64,000 bases of DNA. Source: Meconema thalassinum (taxonomy: Eukaryota; Arthropoda; Insecta; Orthoptera; Tettigoniidae). The DNA is taken from the NCBI GenBank assembly GCA_946902985.2, contig OX336389.2, positions 126,639,572 through 126,703,571 on the forward strand, written 5' to 3'. Each line of letters opens with the position of its first letter. Position 1 is the stretch's first letter. The notes beneath the pieces were generated by a model. It saw nothing but the letters and a program-made list of their open reading frames with translations, did no database searches and was not told where the DNA came from. Shown piece by piece: positions 22,253-33,710 of this stretch. Position numbers and translations under genes: made by a program.

Positions 22253-22440
22253 ATAATATTTTTTTAGGGGAAGAAATGCATTTACGCACAGAGTGTCGGG
22301 CTCCTGCTCCTGAGTAGCAGACTGCCGACTAAAACTCCCCCGTTACTTCTGAACACTAGCCTGGAACCGTTTATCACATTACTTCAGGCTAGAGTCATTT
22401 TATATTTGCCTGTAGGGCACTCTTCCGTAATGAATCATCT

Positions 22441-25400
22441 TCAGTGGCGATCGAGATCCGTCTTCTTTGTTCGGAGGATATCTTCAACAAAACTTGCTAC
22501 CAGTTTCCAATTTTCCTCATTTTGTAGCATCACTGCAACAATATTGTCCGGGGAAATCTCTACATCAATGTGATCTTGAAGAGACTGCCTATTTTGGACC
22601 CACCGTCCACAAGAGAAGAAGGTGTGATTAGCATTATCTAATTCGTTGATACAGTAGATGCAATTTGATGAATCCACCTTCCCCATCTTCTTAAGATAGG
22701 AACAGAAGTACCCATGGCCAGTCAAGAACTGAGTGAGATAGTAACCAACCTCACCATGTTTCCTCTCTGTCCAAACCTGCACCTGAGGGATCATTCTCTT
22801 AGTCCATTGGCTTTGATCTCCTTGCTCCCATTTGATCTGCCAATTTTGAAAGGTTTGTACTCATGCCGATCGTCTTGCATTTTGTAAACCCATATCAGAT
22901 TTCCTCAAGTAAATGTTCTTGCGTTCTTTCGCAAGAAAAAAAATCGGAATAATCCCGGCAATAACGAGAACTGCTTCCTCAGAGACCGTGCGATATGCAG
23001 ATGCCACGCGTAAAGCACCCCGCCTCTGCACTTGCGCCAGTGACTTCCAATAAATTTCCTTATCCAAGGCATCCGCCCATATTTCCGCTCCATACAGCAG
23101 AACTGAATGGATGGCTGACATCAATTGTCTTCTCTTACTAGATTTTGGCCCACCAACATTGGCCATGAGCCGACTGAGGGACATTACTCCTCTGGATGCC
23201 TTATCTGCAGTCCGTCTAATCTGTTCTCCAAAATTCATTTTACTGTCGATCATGATGCCCAGGTATTTTGTTGCAGGCTGCGTCTCTACTTGAATTTGTC
23301 CTACCTGTATTGGAAGTATTCTACTTGAATTTGTCCTACCTGTATTGGAAGTATTGTCTGAATTCTCTTCTTTGTTAGGATGACAATTTCCGTCTTACTA
23401 AGTGCTAGAGACAGACCATGTTCCTCCATCCGTCTCTTGATTTTGCGCATTACCATATTGAGTCGCAACTGTGCCTGCTCGACACTTCTTCCTGCTACAA
23501 GAGCAGGAACATCATCTGCATATCCTACTAGAATAGTTTCTTCGGTCATTTCAAGCCTCAACAAGCTGTCGTATGTAACATTCGGGAGATCAGGTCCTAG
23601 AATCGAACCCTGGGTAGCCCCAGGCGTGACTTGTACTCTACGGATCCCTTCTGTAGGATCGTAGAGCAGAGCACGATCCTTCAAGTAAGAGTCTAAGATC
23701 CGAAGGAGATACCTTGGAACACGTAATGAAAATTCTAGAGCATCCATGATATCTGTCCATTTGACAGGGTTGAAAGCGTTTGTAACATCCAGTGTAACAA
23801 AGAGAATCACCCGGCGAAAGTAATGGTTATAACTCTCCGCTCTTCGTACTTTATCGGCGACCTCTTGCACTGCATCCAGTGTCGATCGGCCTACCCTGAA
23901 TCCAAATTGTCTTGGTGATAAATCGCCGGCTGCGATTATTGCTTCAAGCAATCTCCGTCTTATGAGTTTCTCAAATAGTTTGCCTGTTGTGTCAAGCATA
24001 CAAAGTGGGCGGTACGATGATGGTAACTCAGGGTCACCCATGCCCTTACTAATGAGCACTAAGCGACAGATCCTCCAGCGAAAGCTAAAGATTCCTGCTT
24101 TCAAGCACACATTGAACATTCTCAACAATAACAACATATCTTGATCAACTATTATTTTCAGAACCTCATTGGAATCCCATCCGACCCCGGAGCCTTGTTA
24201 TTCAGTAAAGAATGCGTTGCAACCCGAAGTTCATGTTCAGTAAACAGTGGAAAATCTAGATCACTTTCAAAATTCGTCTCAGGTCTTGTGGGATGAGTTG
24301 GAAGAAGGGTTTGAACAATGGTGTTCATAATATCATCCTCCATGATGCACGATGTTCTGCGACTTCCAAGTTTCTGTGCTACAATTTTGTAACCCAAACC
24401 CCACGGATCAGTGTCGATATCTTCCTGAAGCTTTCTCCAACTCTGAACCTTGCTCGTAGTTATGGCTTTCGGAAGTAGCTTCTTTGCTGCTTTATGCTCC
24501 GCTGATTTTTAATTAGCTTCTTCCCGATTTCTTGCTCTCCGGGCAAGACGGCGAAGCCTGAGGCAGTTCTTCCTTAATTCTGCTATCTCTCTGGTCCACC
24601 AGTATACAGGATTCTTTCGGTGACGTGGTACTGAGGGGGGCAACGAAACATCACAAGCTGACGTAATAAATTTCATGGTTGCTGAGACCAGCTCCTCAAC
24701 CTCAAACTCTCTCCGTGCTTCAGCACTTCGAATCATTTCTGAACCCTTCCCAATGATATCTTTGAACTTGTCCATGCTAATCCTATTTACATTCCACCGT
24801 CGACATTTCTGGGGAGGTACTTCCCGTCCCTGAACATTTGATTCAAAGTCAAAGGCGATGAATTGATGATCGCTAACAGAGTAATCTTCCAACACTTTCC
24901 ATCTCTTAATGAATGGCACAAATACTTCTGATGCCAGGGAGACATCCGGAATTGTTCCTTCACATCCTGGACGTCGGAAAGTTGGAACTGTACCAATATT
25001 TAATATTAGAAGGCCTATCCTGGATGCCATCTCTAGAATGTACTTACCCCGGGAATCTGTACTTGGCATACCCCATTCCACTGCTTTGGCGTTAAAGTCT
25101 CCAGCCACTATGACACTATCTGTGGCGTTAAGTATTGCATCTTCCAAAGAATATACTTTGCGGCGGAAGTGCTCAATTGCCTCATTAGGAGTTAGGTAAA
25201 CACTAAAATAGGTGACCCTTCTGGTCTTCACCCAAACATAACCATCAGAACTTCCATGATCCTTTATAATAACTTTTCTAGAATCCAACACCCAAATTGC
25301 AGAAGTGCCAAGTGTGTCACTGAACCAAAGAGATGACTCTTTATCTTTATACTGTTCACTGATTAGCAACAGATCGCTTTGCTTCTCTGTGACTAGCTGA

Positions 25401-25459
25401 TATAGCAGATCATTGGCTGTCTTGCTTCTATGTAGATTAGCTTGAAGTATACGAATCAT
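22441..25459 (-). pseudogene. R1-type LINE ORF2: endonuclease, reverse transcriptase, zinc motif (broken)
   Basis: Segment 25459-24509 (316 residues) is an apurinic-like endonuclease: LQANLHRSK near residue 5, SEQY with Glu35, GDFNAKAVEWG with Asp121 and Asn123, and VSDHQF with Asp197 and His198. Segments 24397-24158 and 24137-23301 carry the reverse transcriptase (PGSDGIP, SYRPLCMLDTTGKLFEKLI, QFGFRVGRST, TQGSILGP, catalytic GYADD). Segment 23253-22861 is the connecting region (LLYGAEIW). Segment 22794-22441 holds the C-terminal CIYC...H...C zinc motif (HTFFSCGRW). Breaks are a TAA stop at 24509, a one-base frameshift near 24165, a 34-bp tandem duplication at 23287-23354 that shifts frame, and a TGA at 22861. 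The catalytic residues survive, so inactivation looks fairly recent. Confidence 0.92.
23287..23354. repeat. 34-bp tandem duplication inside ORF2
   Basis: CTACTTGAATTTGTCCTACC starts at 23287 and again at 23321. Each copy continues TGTATTGGAAGTATT. Thirty-four is not a multiple of three, so the duplication alone changes the ORF2 frame. Confidence 0.95.
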
Positions 25460-26778
25460 TTGAACCTCAGTGCCTTTTCTTTGTCCAAAGCTTCTCTGAA
25501 GACCTTACACTGGCCAGATCCCATAGCATGTGCTAAATCTTTGAGAAAACCTCTTTCTTCACAAAGAACACATTTCTTTGAGGCCGTACATCCTCTAGCT
25601 TTGTGATCTGTCCCGCCGCAATTGTAGCAAAGTTTACTTCTATCTGTGCCTTTGCAGTTGCTAGCAACATGTTCATAGTCCAGACATCTATAACAACGAG
25701 ATACCATGATCCTCCGTCTAATCCTGCAATTGACCCATCCTATGGTGATATGATCTTGCTTCAAGAGCACATCTGCTTCACTAGTTGTTAATGTGACAAC
25801 AGCCATCTTCACTTCCCTCGTATTCGTCCTCGTCACCAGTACCTTAGTATCTGGAGAGAGTTCTGGGATAGTTCTCTGGATAGCTTCCATGACCTCTTCG
25901 GAAGTAGTTAGAGCATGAAGGTCTCTGATTTCAACAGTTGTCTTCGCTTCAAGCCTACGAACTGTAGCATTGAACCCCAGAACATTTCGCAGAGAATTAC
26001 CAAAAGCTGCTTTATCCCTGGAACTTGCTCCCAACTCGACAAGGACGTCTCCCGATTTAGTTTGTCGAATGGACCTGACTTCAGTTCCTGTATCATTAGG
26101 GTTTGCTTTTTGGCGAATCTCCTTCAGAATATCGGCACATGATTTACCTTCAGCCGGTCTGATCAGTAAGGCTGCTCGCCTTGGCCTACTAGGTCGCTTC
26201 TGTCTGTTTGGGGTTGCTTGGTGGGTAGATATGTCAACTTTATCAGAAAAATCCTCCTGCATATTCTCAGCGTTTTCTCTAACCTTTACCAATCTTCTGT
26301 CTCTCCTCGATGTAACAGGAGTCCATATTTCTGACGACTCTGTCTCATTCTTCTTATCCCCCTCCCGAGCAGCTACAGTTCCCGAAGTAACTTCGTTTCG
26401 GCTGTTAGAATTGGAGGTCATGTCCTTCGGTAGGTCATTCACTACAACCTTGTGAGCTTCGTCTTGTGCCGCATGTGAAGTACGATCACAATATGTTATA
26501 GAATCAATGGTCTCTTCTAGTTCCACTATGCCATTCTTCACATCTTTGGACATATTACGCTGCCTGTCAGCTGCAAGCTTCATCTTATTGAGAATGTTTC
26601 GACACCGTTGCAAAAGATCTTCCATACTCGGTCGAAGATTCCCAATGCTCTCTTGTTTTGACTGGTCCTCAATAACAGGAACTCTCGCCAGGCGCTCTAC
26701 AACATTGCCAATAGGTGCCGCAATATCCATGCTTCCATTTGCGTTTGACAGAGGGGTCCTGGCCATACACTGACCCAT
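25456..26778 (-). CDS. R1-type LINE ORF1, zinc-knuckle RNA-binding protein (intact)
   Basis: This 440-residue open frame is the only uninterrupted long coding region of the element. The N-terminal half is charged and low-complexity. A middle region (about residues 190-350) resembles the RNA-binding part of LINE Gag-like proteins, including VRSIRQTKSGDVLVEL and VTRTNTREVKMAVVTL. The C-terminal part carries CCHC knuckles at residues 362-375 (CYRCLDYEHVASNC) and 384-397 (CYNCGGTDHKARGC), and a variant third finger from residue 403 (CVLC). ORF1 proteins of this type bind the element RNA in a ribonucleoprotein particle. The start is the first ATG of the frame. The stop overlaps the ORF2 ATG by one base pattern, ATGA. 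Intactness here does not imply mobility, since ORF2 is broken. Confidence 0.88.
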   Translation of the reverse strand: MGQCMARTPLSNANGSMDIAAPIGNVVERLARVPVIEDQSKQESIGNLRPSMEDLLQRCRNILNKMKLAADRQRNMSKDVKNGIVELEETIDSITYCDRTSHAAQDEAHKVVVNDLPKDMTSNSNSRNEVTSGTVAAREGDKKNETESSEIWTPVTSRRDRRLVKVRENAENMQEDFSDKVDISTHQATPNRQKRPSRPRRAALLIRPAEGKSCADILKEIRQKANPNDTGTEVRSIRQTKSGDVLVELGASSRDKAAFGNSLRNVLGFNATVRRLEAKTTVEIRDLHALTTSEEVMEAIQRTIPELSPDTKVLVTRTNTREVKMAVVTLTTSEADVLLKQDHITIGWVNCRIRRRIMVSRCYRCLDYEHVASNCKGTDRSKLCYNCGGTDHKARGCTASKKCVLCEERGFLKDLAHAMGSGQCKVFREALDKEKALRFK

Positions 26779-26999
26779 TCCCTAAATGCAACCTAGGCAA
26801 AAACAACATCAACAATTGCCTCCTGTTTCCAAAAAACGACTGATGTTGGGTGCTGAACACGAGGATCTATTATCAGGTAGAGGGCGGTTGCTGCGTACCC
26901 AAGGTAGCGGGGCTCTAATGGCCGCCGTCGCCAAGTAGGCCAGACCTTCTTACTGCCCCCTGACGACGGAACCTATAGGCTCTGTTGACTATATTACTA

Positions 27000-28660
27000 C
27001 TCTAAGCTCAGATGTCTTCGGATAATACGAGTAGATGACGTCACTTCCTGTCACAGAGGAAACTTCATGCTCTCTGCTCTATGGGCCAATAGTACACGAT
27101 AAAACTTAACCCCAAAATCACGAACGGTAACAAATCTAGTCTACACTCGATGAAGTTGATTTCAGGAATACAATTTAGTGAGCACAGTAGGTTAAACTAT
27201 GAACTACGATGCACACTGACCTGTTCTCAAGCTGGAATACAATTCTCACTTCCACTATCTAACATCTTTTCCGTTAAATACTCCTGTACCACACACAGCA
27301 CCACCGTATGCCAATCATGGCCACCACAACAATCCATAATAATAATAATAATAATAATATCATATTCCATATCTCTGATAAGTTATATAACAATTTGCTA
27401 TTATTTTCACTTAACCCCGTTCGAAAATATTCTGATACAGATCCATATATTGAAATCAAGAAATAACATGAAGACTCCAGTTCGAATTGTACTACTCAAA
27501 TTTAAATCAGGAATAGTTCCCAAAATATACTGACACAAAACTATATTGAATCACGAGGCGTATTTGAATGTCAAATAAAGCATGCGATGTTTGTCGCAAA
27601 ACCTCACTAAATAATTAAGACTGGGAATATCTGAATAATATTTGACACTTGGGCTAGGCTTGGATAAATACTTGAATAATACTTGGAATAAGCTCAGCTA
27701 AAGTAATAGAACTAAACTTGGGTACGCATGACTACGCTAGACAAACTACAAAGACATGGGGCGGTCTTACTTTAGATTCTTCAGAATATCATTCAGGCCT
27801 TTAACTCCGCTACGGTTGGTGTGGTCCAGTTCCTTCATAGGTTGTTCCGTGCACCCTATAGCACATATGACTGCTTCCAACCCTGGCTGGAATCGGCAAT
27901 GGCTTCGGACAGCTTTCCATTCGATCTTCCATCATGGATGTTCATGGTCCCCTTAACCTCCTGGAATGGACATCTGCTTCTTTCTTCCGTCTTCATTCTT
28001 CATTCTCGCCTAAACCATCTCCGATATTTAGTGCATATTCATGTTTATTTCTACCTTCACAGAATAGAAAAATATAGCGAAGCTATTCTTCAGAGTCGCA
28101 ATGTTCCACACACATGTTGGAATTATCAAAGTAATAGTGTTCTCGAATGTTCTGATGCCCAAATGTCCACTATTTCACTAACTTAGCTGACTGTTATGAA
28201 AATGGCACGACGCATAAGCTGCAATTTCAACTGTGATTGCGTCACTTAGAATATTTTTTTGTTCGTTTCCTGCACTGTTAAGTTAATGGCTTCTATCATG
28301 CGCACACCCCAACAGAATGTTCTGGTGCCTTCCATGCCCTGCGATATCACTATGGCATTCTCACGTGCAGTCATTCCTCACCGTTTATGAATTATTGCTT
28401 CGGCCCTCAACACAGTCCTGGTGCACTCAAAGTGTTTCCACAATAGATCATAAATTATGAAGCCAAGCGCAAACTTTAAATTGAAAAGATCAAGTAATAT
28501 AGCAGTTTCACTTACTCCGGCATAAAGGCACAAGCCTATGTTTTCTGCAATACTTCAAGCTTTCGTGCTGGTAGCGTGGCTGCGTGGCCTAACATCCCGA
28601 AGCACACCTAACACTAGTACTCCCTTCAATAACAACCGTCCATCGTAGACCGCTCACGCA
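27000..28660. other. Unassigned interval between two LINEs
   Basis: A (TAA)n tract lies at 27336-27358. A 121-residue plus-strand frame at 27821-28186 resembles no family I know and has no supporting signal. 27740-28050 has somewhat higher GC than its surroundings and could be a TE fragment. Nothing else is recognised. Confidence 0.45.
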
Positions 28661-28676
28661 GAAATCATCATCATCA

Positions 28677-31600
28677 TCATTTCCCCTTATCCAGCTCCTG
28701 CCGGGTCGGGGTATTTATGGCACTTCTCCACTTTCCTCTTTCCTTCCACCATTCTTCTTCCACGATCTTGTCCCAGTACAGATTTCCTTTTCTTACGCTG
28801 TTCTTCACGGAATCAATCCACCTTGTTCTAGGTATTCCTCTTGCTCTCTTACCCTTGCACTTCGCCTCCAGCATCTGTCTTGGTATTCTATTTTCCTCCA
28901 TCCTCTTTACATGTCCAAACCACCTTAGTTAATTCTTCTCAATTCTCTCATTTAGTTTTGGCATCCCAACTTCCTTCCTAACATCTTCATTCCTCACTCT
29001 GTCTTTCCTTGTCTTTCCTATCATACTTCTCAGGAATTTCATTTCACTGGCTTGGATTCTACTCTCTTGCCTGCTTGTCAGGGTCCAAGTCTCAGCTGCA
29101 TAAGTTAATATGGGAACATAGTACACTTTATACCTTACCTCCTTGCTTTTCCTTGGTACTTCCTTATCCCAAACAAGTTTTGTTACACTTTGATAGAATG
29201 CATTGCTCTGCTGTACCCTCCTGCCAATCTCCATGTCCAACCTACCAGTTTGCATCAATTCACTTCCTAGGTATTTGAACGTGTCAACAATTTCCAAACT
29301 CTGACTTCCAATTTTCACAGTGCCTTTCCTTGTCTTTCCCCTCTTGTCATCACCATGGTCTTGCTTTTCTCTATACTGATTTTCAGGCCGTACTTCTGAA
29401 TATTTTCGTTCAGTGCATCTAGTTGTTTTTGCACTTCTTCGGTGTTCCTTCCCCAGACCACAATATCATCTGCAAATAACAGTAACTTCATTTCTTTATG
29501 TCCATATGCTTCCTTTGTTTCCTTTACAATTTCATCCATCACCATTATGAACAAGAGAGGTGACAGCACACTCCCCTGTCTCAGTCCAGTCTTGTTCCTA
29601 AACCAATCTGTCTTTCCAACTGGGGTCAGTACCCTGCTAACACAGTTGTTGTACATTGCTTGCACCATTTCCAACATTTCTCTTCCCAGTCTCTTCTTAA
29701 CCATGGTTTCCCATACCTTCACTCTGGGGACACTATCATATGCCTTTTCTAGATCTATGAAAGTCATGATCAAATCCTCTCCATATTCCAAGTTCTTTTC
29801 CATCACCTGCCTCAAACTAAAGATTGGGTCCACTGTGGATCTTCCACTCCTGAAGCCATACTGTTCCTCTTGCAACTCTCCTTCCACCTTTCTTCTCATT
29901 CTTCTTTCTAATATCCTTTCCAGTATTTTTACTAACTGTGATATGAGGGTGATTCCTCTATAGTTATCACACACCTTCTTGTCCCCCTTCTTAAACACTG
30001 GTATTATTAGCCCTTTCTCCCAGTCTTCTGGTACACATTTCCGTTTCCACACACACTTTAGCAGTCGATACAACCATTGCATACCAACAGGTCCAGCAGC
30101 TTTTATCATTTCTACACTGATTTCATCCACCCCTGCTGCTTTTCCCATCTTCATTTTCTGTACTGCTAATTCCACCTCCAGCATTGTTATATCATCTTCT
30201 GTTATACAGTCGTCAGGTTGTGTCACTTCAATCTCACCAATACAATTGCTCACATTCAATAGCTTATCGAAATACTCCTTCCATCGTCCCTTTATCTCTT
30301 CTGGGTGTGTTAACAACTCTCCATCTTCCTTTTTCACTAGCTTTGTAGTAACTCTTTCTTTCCTCTTACTTCTTAGAAGCCCATACAGCATCCTTTTACT
30401 GCCACTTACATCTGTTTCCATTCTTCGTGTAAATTCTTCCCAACTTTTCTTCTTTTCTTCTCCTACCACTTTCTTACACCTCCGTTTGCTGTCGTGATAC
30501 TTCCTTTTTCTTTCTTCCGTTTGATCTCGGTTCCATTCTTCCCATGCACACTTCTTTTCTTTCACTGCTTTCCTCACTTCCTCATTCCACAACGGTGTCT
30601 CCTTCTCCTTCACTCTTGTTGACGTCCTACCACAAGCACTCTCTGCTGCACCAACAAATGCCTTTTTAAAGTGGGACCATTCCTCTTCTAAGTTTTCCAC
30701 TTCAGTAACTGGGATTTGTTGCTTCAATCTCTCCTGAAAATCTTCCTGTACAGTTTTGTCTTTCAATTTCCATACTTTTATTTTACTTTCTCAGATCTCC
30801 TTTAGGTTTTCCAATTTTTCCCATCTAAATTTTGCCACCACAGCTCTATGGTCCCCATCAAATGCTTCTCCTGGTAAAGCTGTCACATCTATCAACTTTC
30901 TGCGATTAGTCCTTTCCACCAGAAAGTAGTCAATTACTGATTTTGTTCTTCCATTTTTTGCCTCTTGGCCACCACTCCAGTATAATGTATATCCTTTCCT
31001 CAATTCCTTCCTTTACCTTTCCATTTCACTTCACTCAGTCCCATCAATCCAACATTCTCCCTCTCCATGAAGTCTACCACCTCCACCATATCTCGTAATT
31101 TTCCTGCTGTTTTTCTTCCGAAACCATGAATTACCCACTATCAGTCCATTCCTTTCACAAAAGTTTACAAGTTCCTCTCCTTCCCGGTTCTTTTTCCCAT
31201 ATCCATATGGTCCAATGACTTCTTCATTTCCTTGTCTCTCGTTTCCGACTTGTGCATTCATATCTCGCATGATCACCACTTCTACATCTGAAATTACTCT
31301 TTCTACATCTTCCAGGAATACTTCAATATCTTCTTCTCTATTTCCAGTCTGTGGTGCATACACTTGTATGAAGTCCATCACGTCATTTTTCATCTTCATT
31401 CTAATTTTCATTATTCTGTCACTCACACACTCGACCACTTCAACATAATCCTCCAGTTGTTTCGAGGTTATCAGTCCCACGCCATTTTTTGCCTCTTGGC
31501 CACCACTCCAGTATAATGTATATCCTTTCCTCAATTTCTTCCTTCCTTTACCTTTCCATTTCACTTCACTCAGCCCCATCAATACAACAATCTCCCTCTC

Positions 31601-31711
31601 CATGAAGTCTACCACCTCCTCCACCTTGCCTGTCAGGGTCACGACATTCATGATTCCCACTTTCATTTCGGTTACTGGTCGCCCATTTCTCACAGTTCCC
31701 CCCAGTACCAA
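28677..31711 (-). pseudogene. RTE-like LINE polyprotein: endonuclease and reverse transcriptase (broken)
   Basis: The endonuclease part (31711-31031, then 31003-30791) shows MKVGIMNVVTLTGK, where the family usually has TWN, so the conserved tryptophan is lost. It also shows SEVKWKGKG, QVYAPQTG, RDMNAQVG and, after the disruption, GDHRAVVAKFRW. The reverse transcriptase (30766-29315, 483 residues) has KMGKAAGVDEISVEMI, YRGITLISQLVKILERIL, QYGFRSGRSTVDPI, IDLEKAYDSVPR, LRQGSVLSPLL and catalytic FADD at residues 431-434. The C-terminal part (29318-28677) has ETWTLTSRQESR, LRWFGHVKRMEE and WIDSVKNSV. Breaks are an internal misplaced duplication around 30950-31092, a TGA at 30791, a frameshift near 29320 and a TAA at 28929. 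Confidence 0.92.
30950..31092 (-). repeat. Displaced duplicate of the LINE's own endonuclease start region
   Basis: This segment is a near copy of 31481-31627 in the same orientation. Both contain TTTTTTGCCTCTTGGCCACC, CAGTATAATGTATATCCTTT, CCATTTCACTTCACTCAG and TCCATGAAGTCTACCACCTC. It interrupts the endonuclease reading between ITRY and RTKSVIDYFLV, where the family would read continuously. Confidence 0.9.
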
Positions 31712-31846
31712 AAGAACTGCGCGTCGCCTGCAGGGTACGCCCTAACCTTCTCCGAATCATTTGAAGTGCCATTTCCATTTTAGGCTATTATTACGATGGG
31801 GTCGCCACTCCCAAAGGCATTTTATGAAGCTACTGCCAGCTATTAT

Positions 31847-31913
31847 ACAGGCCGCCCCTAACATGGGAAACAGACGCCCTTGCAGCCGCCCCTAACCTGG
31901 GAAACAGACGCTG
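31847..31913 (-). repeat. Two-unit ~33-bp repeat in the LINE 5' untranslated region
   Basis: GCCGCCCCTAACATGGGAAA and GCCGCCCCTAACCTGGGAAA are each followed by CAGACGC. Tandem repeats in 5' leaders are known in several LINE groups and could be promoter units. That role is inference. Confidence 0.85.
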
Positions 31914-32613
31914 CCGATTGATGCTGTACTCATACTATTCCCTGAGTACTGGGTTGCCTCTTCCGCAATCTCCACCGTTCCGAAGTCCATCTTCCCCGCA
32001 GCAGATTCCGTTGAGGTCTTCGCACGTAACCCTGTGCATGGGGCCTGTGTTATACCCCATAGGACTGGGTCCTCACCAGAACTTAGCCAGTACTGTAGTT
32101 CCATGGTATATTACAGTACCGTTGCCCACCCCCGCGACGTGGACGCGCCTGGCAAGAATTATCCATGTAGCCAATTATAATTGCCTCATGGACCGGGTTA
32201 AGGAGCTGTCTAAATCCAGCCTCCAAGGCCGCAGAAATATCTCCCGCAAAGATAGCTGCTGGCTTGACTGATCGAGTGACCTTTATACTGCTTGGAGGCG
32301 TGGCGTAAGGTCTGGATGACGTAATGCTCCAAAGTTCCTTTTATTCATATTTCATGAAAGCGTGACGATAGAAATAAGAATCTTTTTGTAGTTTCTTCAG
32401 AAAATTGGGGCCTATTATACAACGTAGTCATCTCCTCTGTTGGACAACGGGATAAACTTTAATCAAAAATTCTGGCAAATCCGATGGCTCGCCATTCGCT
32501 ACACGCTCGTGCTCAGCAGCGGACTGGCTCCCCACTGTCACGACGCTTGTTTGAAAATGCAGCGTGGCGCTTCGTTCAATTTCTTCAAATGACCTGACCG
32601 CTCCTGGTCACGG

Positions 32614-32618
<5 letters not shown>

Positions 32619-32648
<30 letters not shown>
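32619..32648. repeat. (TA)n microsatellite
   Basis: Fifteen TA units abut the 3' end of the truncated R1-type LINE. Confidence 0.96.
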
Positions 32649-32650
<2 letters not shown>

Positions 32651-32652
32651 AG

Positions 32653-33710
32653 AATATCTTTTTTGTTTTATGGAGGAGGAGAAATGTATTTACACACATA
32701 ATGTCGGACTCCTGAGTGGTAGACTACTGACTAAAACTCCCCCCGTGGTATCTGGAGCCTAGCCTGGAACTGTTTAACACCAGTGGCGTACGCTGGATTT
32801 CCTTCTGGGGGAGGGGAGGGGGGTTCATTAATAAAATAGGGTAATTGTGCACATTATTAAAGGGACAGATGACCTTGCCGTTCCTCCCCTTAAAACAACA
32901 GTTAACATCATAATTAAAATGACAGTTCGATTAATATTCATAAAAAACAATAATTAAGTAACCGTTCTCTATGCATGAAAACTATTTTAGGCCTTATTAT
33001 TTTTTCGACACAATGAAAAAATGAAAAAAAAATTGAAAAATACGGGAAAAAAGTAACTAAATATTAAAACTGAAACGATGCACTGGTATCATCATGCCCA
33101 TAGTTACGTGGTTGCTTCAAATATTGATATTATGTGAGAGAAAAATAATGTTTTGCTCTCCGTGTTCCCACTGCCATTATTATTGACTCTCAAAATCTGC
33201 CTAACTTGATGACTTTATCCGTATCCTTAATTGGAATAAATTGCAGAAACTCCTCATGTACTGAATTGTCTTTAACGAAACGGACATACGATTAAAGCAA
33301 CCCGAAGCGACGTGAAAAAAGGTTGCCAATCGCACACTTTAACAGTAAAACTGATCCATGGCTTGCTCCAACGCCGAAGGTGGAGTCTCGCTGGGAGTAG
33401 AATGCAGGACATTTACCAAGTGAGGAACGTGACCACATTAAAAATATATACAGGAGTAAGAAGCCTCAATAGCGGTAGCGTAAAACAGGTGATAGATGGG
33501 ACAATATAAAGATTCAAGTAAAGACATATCTCTGGGGGGGTTTAAACCCTGGACCCCCCCCCCTCCCCCCGCCGTTACGCCACTGTAACACATTACTTCA
33601 GGCTAGGACCATATACTAGGGCACTTATCCTCAACTATTTTTCATCCGTGGCTCTCTCTTCGTTCGAAGAATTTCTTCAGTGTAATGAGCTACATTGTTC
33701 CAGTGCGACT
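32653..33710 (-). mobile_element. R1-type LINE, 5'-truncated 3' end, split by a MITE
   Basis: Minus-strand text matches the 3' end of the LINE at 22255: the end of ORF2 (HYTEEILRTKRE against SFVEDILRTKKT), then AGTGCCCTA, TCTAGCCTGAAGTAATGTG-like, CAGGCTA and GGGGGAGTTTTAGTC. The copy is interrupted at 32781-33585. Its 5' truncation point lies near 33710, inside the hAT pseudogene sequence. Confidence 0.85.
32781..33585. mobile_element. 805-bp hAT-like MITE inserted in the R1 3' UTR
   Basis: Ends are CAGTGGCGTACG and, reversed, CAGTGGCGTAACG, each followed by a G-rich stretch. The flanks repeat TAACAC at 32775-32780 and 33586-33591. The related LINE at 22.3 kb reads straight through this point (TTTATCACATTACTTCAGGC), which confirms an insertion. 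CAGTGGCGTA ends suggest hAT. A 6-bp duplication is shorter than the usual 8 bp. There is no coding capacity. Confidence 0.9.

Larger units (their letters stand above)
22255..26990 (-). mobile_element. R1-clade non-LTR retrotransposon, near full length
   Basis: From right to left on the minus strand: a 5' untranslated region (26780 to about 26990, right edge uncertain), ORF1 with zinc knuckles (26778-25456), ORF2 with endonuclease, reverse transcriptase and C-terminal zinc motif (25459-22441), and a 3' untranslated region to about 22255. ORF1 stop and ORF2 start overlap as ATGA, a coupling seen in R1-type elements. A truncated 3' end of a related element lies at 32653-33710. R1-clade elements usually insert at fixed targets. 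This copy is not in ribosomal DNA and is flanked by TAA tracts. Confidence 0.9.
28664..32280 (-). mobile_element. RTE-like non-LTR retrotransposon with (ATG)n 3' tail
   Basis: On the minus strand: a GC-richer 5' untranslated region (about 32280-31780), endonuclease (31711-30791, disrupted), reverse transcriptase (30766-29315) and C-terminal region (29318-28677). The 3' end is a short (ATG)n tail seen as ATCATCATCATCATCAT at 28664-28680. A short simple-repeat tail and single ORF plan suit RTE-type elements. Assignment within the RTE group or its relatives is tentative. No target-site duplication was identified. Confidence 0.85.

Noticed and set aside
25970..26455. 161-residue plus-strand frame
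   Set aside because: Antisense of the intact R1 ORF1.
27821..28186. 121-residue frame in a slightly GC-richer patch
   Set aside because: No recognisable family and no sign of codon bias; possibly TE debris.
29442..30497. Plus-strand frames of 172-173 residues rich in Ser, Phe and Thr
   Set aside because: They are antisense shadows of the LINE reverse transcriptase on the minus strand.
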